Source: Bdellovibrionales bacterium
GTDB lineage: Bacteria > Bdellovibrionota > Bacteriovoracia > Bacteriovoracales > Bacteriovoracaceae
DNA: 6,166 bases
Direction: 5' to 3'
Assembly (NCBI GenBank): GCA_005791855.1
Contig: SXUH01000260.1
Coordinates: forward strand, 1 to 6,166
Both the position numbers and the translations under genes were made by a program. Of this stretch, positions 1 to 6,105 are shown in pieces (positions within the stretch are counted from its first letter, which is position 1; every line of letters begins with the position of its first letter). The notes beneath the pieces were generated by a model. That model had not been told where the DNA came from. It saw nothing but the letters and a program-made list of their open reading frames with translations, and ran no database searches.

Positions 1-865
1 CGAAGTCGTTGAAGTCGTGGCCCGGGGTGACCTTGAGGCAGCCGGTCCCTTTCTCCACGTCCACGTGCTCGTCGCCGATGATCGGGACCTCGCGGTCGCA
101 GATCGGAATGACGGCGGTCTTCCCGAGGAGGTGCTTGAAGCGGTCGTCCGCCGGGTTCACCGCGACGGCGGTGTCGGCGAAGATGGTCTCGGGCCTCGTG
201 CTGGCGATGACGAGCTCCACGCTCGGGTCCTCCTTCACTCTGTACTTCAGGAAGTAGAAGTGGCCCTTGACTTCCTTGTGCTCCACCTCGGCGTCGGAGA
301 TGGCGCTCTGGAGGACCGGGTCCCAGTTGACGATGTAGTCCGACTGGTAGATCAGTCCCTCGTCGTACATCTGGACGAAGAACTTCTTCACGGCCTTGTT
401 CGGGACCGCGTCGAGGGTGAAGCAGGAGTAGTCCCAGTCGCAAGAGACACCCATCCGCTTCTGCTGGTTCACGATCTCGGCTCCGTACTGCTCCTTCCAC
501 TCCCAGATCCGCCGGGTGAACTCCTCGCGGCCCAGGTCGTGGCGGGTCTTCTTCTCCTGCTTCCAGACGAGCTTCTCCACCACCGCCTGGGTCGAGATGC
601 CGGCGTGGTCCGTGCCCGGGATCCAGAGGGCCTCGAACCCCTTCATGCGCTTGTAGCGGATGAGGGTGTCCTGGGTGGTGGCGTCGAGGGCGTGGCCCAT
701 GTGGAGCTTCCCGGTGACGTTCGGCGGTGGCATGAGGACGGTGAAGGTTTCCTTCTTCTTCCCTTTCCTGGGCCTGAAGGACTTGTTGTCGAGCCATCGC
801 TGGTACCACTTGTCTTCTGCGGCCTTGGGGTCGAAGGTCTTCGGGAGGTCGTTCTGGAGTTCCAT
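1..865 (-). CDS. valS: Valyl-tRNA synthetase, N-terminal part (runs off the window)
   Basis: Class I aminoacyl-tRNA synthetase that charges tRNA-Val in the cytoplasm. Read on the minus strand from the ATG at 865-863, the frame stays open for 288 codons to the window edge, so the C-terminal part (rest of the editing domain, KMSKS loop, anticodon-binding and coiled-coil regions) is missing only because the window ends. The catalytic signature PPPNVTGKLHMGHAL lies at about residues 46-60, with HMGH as the ATP-binding HIGH motif, and GTDHAGISTQ follows near residue 84. The start of the CP1 editing domain is visible: STRPETIFADTAVAVNP near 222-238 and VTPGHDFNDF at the end, the motifs that in ValRS proofread threonine-charged tRNA. 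The start is well fixed: MELQNDLPKTFDPKAAEDKW aligns with a normal ValRS beginning, and AAAGGA at 879-874 sits 8 bases upstream. It shares one base with the hisS stop, so the two are probably co-transcribed and coupled. Confidence 0.97.
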   Translation of the reverse strand, partial: MELQNDLPKTFDPKAAEDKWYQRWLDNKSFRPRKGKKKETFTVLMPPPNVTGKLHMGHALDATTQDTLIRYKRMKGFEALWIPGTDHAGISTQAVVEKLVWKQEKKTRHDLGREEFTRRIWEWKEQYGAEIVNQQKRMGVSCDWDYSCFTLDAVPNKAVKKFFVQMYDEGLIYQSDYIVNWDPVLQSAISDAEVEHKEVKGHFYFLKYRVKEDPSVELVIASTRPETIFADTAVAVNPADDRFKHLLGKTAVIPICDREVPIIGDEHVDVEKGTGCLKVTPGHDFNDF

Positions 866-879
866 TAGGTTTGTCCTTT
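863..879 (-). promoter_or_regulatory. TAATG stop-start junction with internal Shine-Dalgarno site
   Basis: The hisS stop TAA (867-865) and the valS start ATG (865-863) share base 865. The ribosome binding site AAAGGA (879-874) is inside the last codons of hisS, 8 bases before the ATG. This arrangement is typical of termination-reinitiation coupling, and supports the valS start at 865. Confidence 0.8.
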
Positions 880-2178
880 CAGGGTTCGGGCGATGGTTTC
901 GACGTCTCTCTGGTCGATGCTCAGGGTCGCCTTGGTCTCGAGGTTCTTGACCTGGACCTGGCCGGCCCGGAGCTCCTCTTCGCCGATGAAGACGATGGAG
1001 GAGACGTGCTTCCGTTCACTCTGTGCGAACACTTTTTTTGTCTTAGTTTCGCCGAAGATCACTTCGGTCTTGAGGCCCCGGGCGCGCAGGTCCCCGGCCA
1101 GGACGAGGGCGGTCTTCTCCGCTCCGGCCACCTGGTAGGAGACGAGGACGTCGATCCGCGGCCTGGAGAAGTCCCGGAGGAGCTTGTGGGAGGTGAGGAA
1201 CTCGGTGAGGGGAACTTCCCCGAGGCCGAAGCCCACGCCCGCGAGGGGCTGCTCGTTGAAGATCTGCAGGAGGTTGGCGTAGGCACCGCCGCCGGCGAGG
1301 GCGCGCCGGTTGTCCGGGTGCTTGTCGAAGATCTCGAAGACGATCCCGGTGTAGTAGTCGAGGCCCCGGACGATGGACGGGTCGTACTTCACGTAGGCCG
1401 AGAGGCCAAAGGACGCCAGGTTCTTCGAGAAGGTCAGGAACTCCCGGGCGTCATCCGAAAGGCCGTTCCGTTCGAGGAAGCTCGCGAGGTCGGTGAAGGA
1501 CGTCAGCCGGATGTACTCGGAGAAGAGCTCCGCACTCCCGCCGTCGGAGAGGATCTCGCCGGTCAGCTTGGCGAGGGCCTCGGGGGTGACCTTCTTCACT
1601 CGGTCGACGACCTTGTAGAGCTTCTGGGCGGAGGGGTCGTCGAGCCGCAGGAGTTTTTTAAAGATCGAATCCACCACCCGCCGGTCGTTGACGAGGATCT
1701 CGAAGTGCGCGTCCGTGGCGCCGAAGCTCCTGAGGATCTCCACCGCGAGCTGGACGATCTCCACGTCCCCGAGCTCGCCGGCCCCGAAGATGTCGGCGTT
1801 GTACTGCCAGAATTCCCGGAGCCGGCCCCGCTGAGGTTTCTCGTACCGCATGAGGTTCGGGATCGCGTACCAGCGGATGGGCTTGGCGATCTCCCGGTGG
1901 ACCTGCGCCGCCATCCGGGCCACCGTCGGCGTCATCTCCGGCCTGATGGCGACCTTCCGGTCACCGCGGTCGGTGAAGGAGTAGATCTGTTCGTTGATGA
2001 GCTCCTCGCCGGACTTCGCGAGGTAGAGGTCGACCTCTTCCAGGATCGGGCCGTCGTAGGGTTCGTAGGCGAAGAGCTCCGAGACCTCGGACATCTTCTG
2101 GAAGATGTAGTTCCGCAGGCGCATCTGGGCGGGGAAAAAATCTCTCGTTCCACGGTAAGGAGATTTCGTGAGGGCCAT
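865..2178 (-). CDS. hisS: Histidyl-tRNA synthetase
   Basis: Class II aminoacyl-tRNA synthetase that charges tRNA-His; cytoplasmic, normally a homodimer. The 437 residues match the usual bacterial length. Motifs in order: GTRDFFP at 10-16 near the N-terminus; IRPEMTPTVARM at 78-89; motif 2 RYEKPQRGRLREFWQYNADI at 111-130; the HisRS-specific histidine-binding segment VRGLDYYTGIVFEI at 270-283; then GGGAY at 296-300 and a motif 3 region AGVGFGLGEVPL at 313-324. The C-terminal anticodon-binding domain begins near 340 (RIDVLVSYQ). Motif 3 lacks the arginine of the common GLER form, the position reading GEVP. No cysteine occurs in the protein. ATG at 2178 is supported by AAAGGAA (2189-2183) just upstream and by the N-terminal match to the family. 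It follows an 88-base gap with promoter-like elements and overlaps valS by one base. Identity is secure; the motif 3 form suggests a non-E. coli-like HisRS subfamily. Confidence 0.97.
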   Translation of the reverse strand: MALTKSPYRGTRDFFPAQMRLRNYIFQKMSEVSELFAYEPYDGPILEEVDLYLAKSGEELINEQIYSFTDRGDRKVAIRPEMTPTVARMAAQVHREIAKPIRWYAIPNLMRYEKPQRGRLREFWQYNADIFGAGELGDVEIVQLAVEILRSFGATDAHFEILVNDRRVVDSIFKKLLRLDDPSAQKLYKVVDRVKKVTPEALAKLTGEILSDGGSAELFSEYIRLTSFTDLASFLERNGLSDDAREFLTFSKNLASFGLSAYVKYDPSIVRGLDYYTGIVFEIFDKHPDNRRALAGGGAYANLLQIFNEQPLAGVGFGLGEVPLTEFLTSHKLLRDFSRPRIDVLVSYQVAGAEKTALVLAGDLRARGLKTEVIFGETKTKKVFAQSERKHVSSIVFIGEEELRAGQVQVKNLETKATLSIDQRDVETIARTLKGQT

Positions 2179-2212
2179 CGAGTTCCTTTCGGCATAGGGG
2201 TTGGACGGGCTT

Positions 2213-2218
2213 AGTATA
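2213..2218 (-). promoter_or_regulatory. Candidate -10 element of the hisS-valS promoter
   Basis: On the minus strand this hexamer reads TATACT (consensus TATAAT, one mismatch) in the AT-rich gap before hisS. It would place a transcript start near 2206 and give a leader of roughly 27 bases. No good -35 hexamer is visible 16-18 bases upstream (the best is about TACCTT). A second possible -10, TATACA (2233-2228), lies 15 bases upstream. The hexamer overlaps the inverted repeat at 2215-2233, so binding there could block transcription. Confidence 0.45.
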
Positions 2219-2233
2219 CAAAAAGGTTGTATA
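2215..2233. repeat. Perfect inverted repeat, operator-like, before hisS
   Basis: The arms TATACAA (2215-2221) and TTGTATA (2227-2233) are exact reverse complements, separated by the 5 bases AAAGG. The repeat overlaps the candidate -10 of hisS. Such a 7-5-7 dyad fits a dimeric repressor site. As RNA it would be a weak AT-rich hairpin without a following T-run, so a terminator role is unlikely. Function is inferred only from position and symmetry. Confidence 0.5.
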
Positions 2234-2240
2234 AAAAGGT
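2217..2240. repeat. Direct repeat TAYAAAAAGGT x2 before hisS
   Basis: TACAAAAAGGT (2217-2227) and TATAAAAAGGT (2230-2240) match at 10 of 11 bases with a 13-base period. The pair overlaps the inverted repeat. It may be a tandem protein-binding site or a by-product of a local duplication in AT-rich sequence. Confidence 0.45.
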
Positions 2241-2252
2241 ATCCCTAAGGGA
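2233..2252 (-). terminator. Weak candidate terminator after the 287-residue gene
   Basis: On the minus strand, TCCC-TTA-GGGA (2252-2242) can form a 4-bp hairpin with a 3-base loop, followed after four bases by TTTTT (2237-2233). It lies 14 bases past the stop of the upstream gene. The stem is short for an intrinsic terminator, and the same palindrome (TCCCTAAGGGA on the plus strand) could instead be a protein site. Confidence 0.25.
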
Positions 2253-2266
2253 ATTGACGATGAGTG

Positions 2267-3130
2267 TTATTGTGCTTTCTTTTCCAATTCTTTAGCTAGC
2301 TCGTCGCTCACCGGACTCATGTCCTCAACTGTGGCCTTGTCGACTTGTTCCCGGGCCTTGCTCCTCTCTTTCTCCGACTCGTCTTTCAAAGAGAAGGAGG
2401 TCTGATCCTTTTGCATGCGCTTGATGTCTTCCGGATGGAGGTCCAGGAGCTTCCGGGGGATGTTGAAGGTGGTGGTCTTCACGTCCGTGGTGATGGTGGA
2501 GGCGAAGCGCTTGAAGAGGAGGGAGCGGTTGTTGATGCTCCGGAGGATGATCCAGGACGCGTGCTTGGTGAGCTGGTTGAATTCGGTGGCGGTGGCGTTC
2601 TCCATGCGTTCGAGCCAGGGCTTGAGGTACGTGAGGTAGCGAGCGAAGCGCTGGGCCTCGGGCAACTTCGTCCCGGTGAAGTTCCGGACGTCGAAGGCCT
2701 TCTCGGTGACAAGGCCCAGGCCCTGGCGGTGCCGGAGCTCGGCCGCCACCGACCGCCAGACCCAGAGGGAGAAGGGGGTCAGGAGCCGCTCCTTCCGCGC
2801 GTAGGCGTCGTCGATCCGCTTGAGGAGGGCGGCGTTCACGTCGACCTGGCGGAGCTTCTTGAAGGGGTGCTGGAGGACGTTCTTCATCACTTCGGATTTC
2901 ATCAGGAGGAAGATCTGATCCTTCGGGAGGTAGCCGAGGTTCTCGTCCAGGTCCTTGCACAGGCCCACCATCTTGATCTTCTCCGCCGGAGAATCGATCG
3001 AGGCCTTCAGGGAGTCGAAGAGCACGGAGAACTCGTGGGGGACGCGGTCGTTCACCGTGGTGAAGTCCTTGTCGAAGGCCCGGGCCGCGGGGACGAGGAG
3101 GAGGGAGAGGAAGAGGAGTTTAGATATCAA
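2267..3130 (-). CDS. Exported protein of unknown function, 287 residues
   Basis: I do not recognise a family. The N-terminus MISKLLFLSLLLVPAARA is a clear Sec signal peptide with a positive K4, a leucine-rich core and an ARA cleavage site before F19, so the mature protein should be periplasmic or further out. The rest looks mostly helical, with a Trp/Arg-containing stretch at 118-131 and a basic/acidic tail (about 233-287, many Lys and Glu) that may be disordered or a short coiled coil. Only one cysteine (C58) is present. No other membrane segment is seen. The start is TTG at 3130-3128: the alternative ATG at codon 54 would delete the signal peptide, and GAGGAG (3143-3138) lies 7 bases before the TTG. 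The gene overlaps the 3' end of the 355-residue gene by 11 bases, indicating coupled translation. The last 130 bases or so are less GC-rich than the body. Confidence 0.85.
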   Translation of the reverse strand: MISKLLFLSLLLVPAARAFDKDFTTVNDRVPHEFSVLFDSLKASIDSPAEKIKMVGLCKDLDENLGYLPKDQIFLLMKSEVMKNVLQHPFKKLRQVDVNAALLKRIDDAYARKERLLTPFSLWVWRSVAAELRHRQGLGLVTEKAFDVRNFTGTKLPEAQRFARYLTYLKPWLERMENATATEFNQLTKHASWIILRSINNRSLLFKRFASTITTDVKTTTFNIPRKLLDLHPEDIKRMQKDQTSFSLKDESEKERSKAREQVDKATVEDMSPVSDELAKELEKKAQ

Positions 3131-4187
3131 GCGGCAGCTCCTCTTTGCTGTTGGCCGGGAGGGACTTCAGCACGTCGACCCCGATGTTGTTCTTCCCCTC
3201 GACCACGTAGAAGTCCCCGCGCAGCGGGATGAGGACCCGGCCGTTCATCTCGATGAGCTGGGTGACGGTCTGGAGGTTCGAGACCTGGGTGAGGCCGTTC
3301 GTCTTCAGGTCGAGCTTCACGGCCTGGGTGGTCTTCGAGTTCGTCCGCGCTTCCTGGTGGGTCGTCTGGATGAAGTAGATCGTCTCCGGGAGGCAGACCA
3401 TGTTGCCGAGGTCCTGGGTCCGCGACTCGTAGATGGTCGAGTGGCCCGCGAGGTTCGCGGCCCCGCTGGCGTACTTCACCTGCAGGATCCGGCTCGACCT
3501 CGTCACTCCGTCGTGGGGGAACTCGCCGATGGCGAGGTAGTCCTGGTGCTGGCAGAGCTCGAGCTTGGTGCCGGTCTGCGGACTCTTGTAGACCACCGTG
3601 CTCTTGCCGCCCAGGAGGTCGAAGGAGATGAGCGCGGAGTGGCCGGTGTCGTTGACGTCGGTGTAGGCGACGGTGCCCTGGTTGATCATCTCCACCTCCG
3701 GGACGAAGAACGGGTGCGCCTTCCCGGAGAGCTTGATGGTGTGCTTCTTCTGGGTCACGAGGTTCTGGATGTGGATGAGCTTCTCCTTGGTCTCGAAGAA
3801 GGAGACCCACTCGTCTCCGAGGTGGAGCTTCGCCGCCCGGCCCGTGCCGACTTCCCGGGGCACGCTGTTCCCCCAGTCGACGACGTGGATCCGGTGGTTC
3901 TTGAAGAGGTTGTACTCCGTGTGGACGTTGGGGATGACTTCGATCACCAGGCGCTCCTCGAACCGCGAGCCCTTGACCAGGTAGTCGCTCTGGGCCGTGT
4001 CCGAGAGGAAGTCCACGCTCCGGTAGCTGCTGACGAAGCCCAGGACCCCCGGCTTCTTCTGGACGTAGGCGTAGCGGCCATCCATGGTGATGTAGCGGAG
4101 GGTGTCGCTCGCGTGCTTCGTGAGGAACAGCGGGAGGTTCTGGGCCGAGGCCGAGAGCGAGAGGAGGAAAAGGCTAATCCAAACCAT
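3120..4187 (-). CDS. Exported protein with beta-propeller-like repeats, 355 residues
   Basis: I cannot name a family. The N-terminus MVWISLFLLSLSASA-Q resembles a short signal peptide with an ASA cleavage site after residue 15, though it lacks a basic residue in the n-region. The mature part is rich in beta strands and shows about six loosely repeating units of hydrophobic strand, polar turn, hydrophobic strand: for example near 98-130, 137-177, 185-220, 232-275 and 288-329. The units pair segments such as HRIHVVDWG, ALISFDLLGG, QAVKLDLKTNG with YLAIGEF, IYFIQTT, DFYVVEG. This is the look of a TolB/WD40-like beta-propeller, but no diagnostic motif is present. Two cysteines (C212, C265) occur. 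ATG at 4187 is the only nearby start; it lies inside the end of the 643-residue gene (14-base overlap) and has no strong Shine-Dalgarno site, so translation probably depends on coupling. The 3' end overlaps the next gene by 11 bases. Confidence 0.85.
   Translation of the reverse strand: MVWISLFLLSLSASAQNLPLFLTKHASDTLRYITMDGRYAYVQKKPGVLGFVSSYRSVDFLSDTAQSDYLVKGSRFEERLVIEVIPNVHTEYNLFKNHRIHVVDWGNSVPREVGTGRAAKLHLGDEWVSFFETKEKLIHIQNLVTQKKHTIKLSGKAHPFFVPEVEMINQGTVAYTDVNDTGHSALISFDLLGGKSTVVYKSPQTGTKLELCQHQDYLAIGEFPHDGVTRSSRILQVKYASGAANLAGHSTIYESRTQDLGNMVCLPETIYFIQTTHQEARTNSKTTQAVKLDLKTNGLTQVSNLQTVTQLIEMNGRVLIPLRGDFYVVEGKNNIGVDVLKSLPANSKEELPLDI
3138..3143 (-). promoter_or_regulatory. Shine-Dalgarno site for the TTG start at 3130
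   Basis: GAGGAG on the minus strand, inside the 3' end of the 355-residue gene and 7 bases before TTG. It is the strongest ribosome site among the three exported-protein genes and decides the choice of the TTG start. Confidence 0.7.
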
Positions 4188-6105
4188 ACATCGTCCAGAG
4201 TTTGAGGGGGTGGAGCCGCTGGTAGGTCTTCACCGCGGAGAAGACGTAGGTCCAGCGCAGGAGCCGCGGCGCCTGCAGCGAATCGGCCGCGGTCCGCGTG
4301 ACCAGGGCGACCTTCCCGTCGTCGTCGAGGATCCCGTCGATGATGAAGGGGAGGGCCGAGCACTGGTTCATGGCCCGGGACTTGAAGAACGTCGGGAGGA
4401 GGTCCTCGGCGCAGCCGATCCCGTGGATGATCCCGGCCTTGTTCTTCCGGAAGTACTTGCTCACGGCCGTGAGGTTCCCGAGCGAGGTCCCCCGTCTCTT
4501 GAAATCGTGGGTCAGGAGGTACTGCTGGGAGAACTTCTCGTCGCGGATGTTCAGCGGGAAGTAGTTCAGGGTGAGGCGGTTCTTGATCCGGATCAGGTCG
4601 ACGGGCCGGTCGTTGTAGACGATCCGGTGCTCGCACTCGGAGAGGAAGCACTTGTCCCGCTGGTAGATGATGAAGCAGCCGGACTTGAAGCGCAGGAGGA
4701 GGGGGTTGTACTCGGCGGCGTCGATCATCTCGCAGGTGGTGGAGCTGTCCGCCCCGCGGGTCTTCTTCAGGATCTCGGCGACGACGGAGGTGTAGGACTC
4801 GGGGAGGTTCCCGTACTTCCCGAAGAAGGTCTTCCGGCACTCCTCCCGCTCGGAGATCCGGTCCGTGTAGCAGGCCTCGAGCGCCCAGCTCTCGTCGTTG
4901 TCGTGGGTGCGGTTGAAGCTGTAGACCTCTCCCGCGGAGATCGCCGAGCAGGGCCCGCGCACCTCGGGGACCGCGCCGACGGTGAAGTTCCGGATGAGCC
5001 GCGTGAGGTTCGTCGCCCCCAGCTGGTCGCTCGTCCCCGGGCAGTCCTGGTACCCGGCCTTGAGGGAGGAGTGGTTCAGCGCCTCGGAGAGCCGTTCGCA
5101 GTCGGGCTGCGGAGTCAGGGCCGAGTTGCTCCCCTTCGGGTAGAGGCAGAGGTCGCTCTCCTTCCGGACCCGCGCGAGGCAGGTCTCGAGCTGCCCCGGC
5201 GTGGGCGTGGCCCCGCCGGTGAGGCCCCGGCAGATGTCCTCGACGAAGATCTTGTCCTTCTGGCCGGTGCTGACCTTGCTCCAGAAGGAGACGTTCAGGA
5301 ATTCTTCGCAGAAGCCGGCCTCGTTGTCGAGGTTCGTGCAGAGGGTTTCGATGTAGTCTCGCTGCACGGGGGTCTGCTTGGCCTCGAGGACCTTGGCCAC
5401 CGACCGGCGGCTCGCGAGGTCCTTCGGGTCCCCGGCCCCGAGCCGCGCGTCCTTCGCGTACTCGTAGACCTGGCAGAGGAACGGGGTCTTCGGATTATTG
5501 AGCCACTCGAGGTGGATGTTCCCGCACTGCTCGCGGCCCGTCGGGAGGTCGAAGCTGATCCCCTTGAGGGCCGTGTCCAGCGTCTTCACCTGGAAGAGGC
5601 CGATGAGCTTCGGCGTCTCCGGGCACTCGCGGGCGACGACCTTGTTCAGGAAGTCCTTCTTGCTCATGATCGCCGACTGCCGCTCGCCCTTGCTCAGGTA
5701 GGTCACGAGGACGTTCCTGATCCGCCCCTCGGGACTCCGGAGGAGGTCGGTGAGGATGGTCTCGTAGAAGCGGCACTTGTCCATGGACGCGAGCTTGAGG
5801 TACCCCGGGTCGGAGTGGAGGATGACGGAGTTCAGGAACACCGGATCGAGGTCGAGGGAGGTGACGGCGTCGTCGGCGCCGAAGACCTTCCCGCTCTTGG
5901 TGAGCTGGTCGCTCACGGCCTTGAACATCACCGCGTCCAGCTGGATGATCTTCTCGAAGGACTGGAGGATGCCGGGGTAGGTGCTCGAGGCGGGAGTGGA
6001 GAGCGGGAGGTCCTGGGAAAAGGAAAACTGGCACAGCCCGAGGAGGACTGCGCCAGAGAGAGTCTTAGAGAACCGACTTAGCCAGGATCGAGGCGACGTC
6101 TTCAA
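4174..6105 (-). CDS. Cysteine-rich exported protein of unknown function, 643 residues
   Basis: I do not recognise a family. The N-terminus has K2, R6, R11 and K14, then the hydrophobic stretch LSGAVLLGLC, and a likely signal peptidase I site SFS-Q after residue 30. C25 is not in a good lipobox (leucine at -1), so a lipoprotein is unlikely. The mature protein holds 20 cysteines (111, 161, 194, 211, 256, 266, 292, 309, 320, 336, 355, 386, 412, 423, 458, 477, 486, 491, 565, 582), densest at 256-491. The even number and exported location suggest disulfide bonds. No later membrane segment is obvious. A C-terminal stretch, HGIGCAEDLLP at 561-571 with MNQC at 579-582, looks domain-like but I cannot assign it. 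The start is TTG at 6105: an in-frame TGA lies upstream, no other start precedes the signal peptide, and GAGGA (6118-6114) is 8 bases before it. It is the first complete gene of an overlapping three-gene set. Confidence 0.85.
   Translation of the reverse strand: MKTSPRSWLSRFSKTLSGAVLLGLCQFSFSQDLPLSTPASSTYPGILQSFEKIIQLDAVMFKAVSDQLTKSGKVFGADDAVTSLDLDPVFLNSVILHSDPGYLKLASMDKCRFYETILTDLLRSPEGRIRNVLVTYLSKGERQSAIMSKKDFLNKVVARECPETPKLIGLFQVKTLDTALKGISFDLPTGREQCGNIHLEWLNNPKTPFLCQVYEYAKDARLGAGDPKDLASRRSVAKVLEAKQTPVQRDYIETLCTNLDNEAGFCEEFLNVSFWSKVSTGQKDKIFVEDICRGLTGGATPTPGQLETCLARVRKESDLCLYPKGSNSALTPQPDCERLSEALNHSSLKAGYQDCPGTSDQLGATNLTRLIRNFTVGAVPEVRGPCSAISAGEVYSFNRTHDNDESWALEACYTDRISEREECRKTFFGKYGNLPESYTSVVAEILKKTRGADSSTTCEMIDAAEYNPLLLRFKSGCFIIYQRDKCFLSECEHRIVYNDRPVDLIRIKNRLTLNYFPLNIRDEKFSQQYLLTHDFKRRGTSLGNLTAVSKYFRKNKAGIIHGIGCAEDLLPTFFKSRAMNQCSALPFIIDGILDDDGKVALVTRTAADSLQAPRLLRWTYVFSAVKTYQRLHPLKLWTMYGLD

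Noticed and set aside
1..20. Short tandem repeat GAAGTCGT at the left edge
   Set aside because: It is explained by the codons for HDFNDF in the valS editing domain.
17..868. Plus-strand open frame of 283 codons opposite valS
   Set aside because: The minus strand encodes unmistakable ValRS motifs; the plus-strand frame is a shadow caused by high GC at third positions.
871..2214. Plus-strand open frame of 447 codons opposite hisS
   Set aside because: hisS on the minus strand is certain from its motifs. The antisense product has the same biased, low-complexity composition as the other shadow frames.
2215..2233. Inverted repeat before hisS as a terminator, T-box or other riboswitch
   Set aside because: The hairpin is AT-only in its outer stem, has no T-run after it on the minus strand, and the leader is far too short for a T-box.
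2955..4205. Plus-strand open frame of 416 codons opposite the 355-residue gene
   Set aside because: Low-complexity antisense composition, no signal or motif, and it spans two real genes and their junction.
4195..4205. Frameshift at the 643/355 gene junction joining them into one protein
   Set aside because: The downstream frame begins with a signal-peptide-like sequence right after the upstream stop, which fits two separate exported proteins better than one broken gene.
3944..4840. Minus-strand frame of 298 codons spanning the junction of the 643- and 355-residue genes
   Set aside because: It is an out-of-frame reading with an Arg/Pro-rich product that crosses a well-explained gene boundary.
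4102..6081. Very long plus-strand open frame (659 codons) opposite the cysteine-rich gene
   Set aside because: It is antisense to a gene with a good signal peptide and balanced composition. Its translation is dominated by Val, Leu, Asp, Glu, Gly and Arg, as expected when C/G-ending codons are read from the opposite strand.
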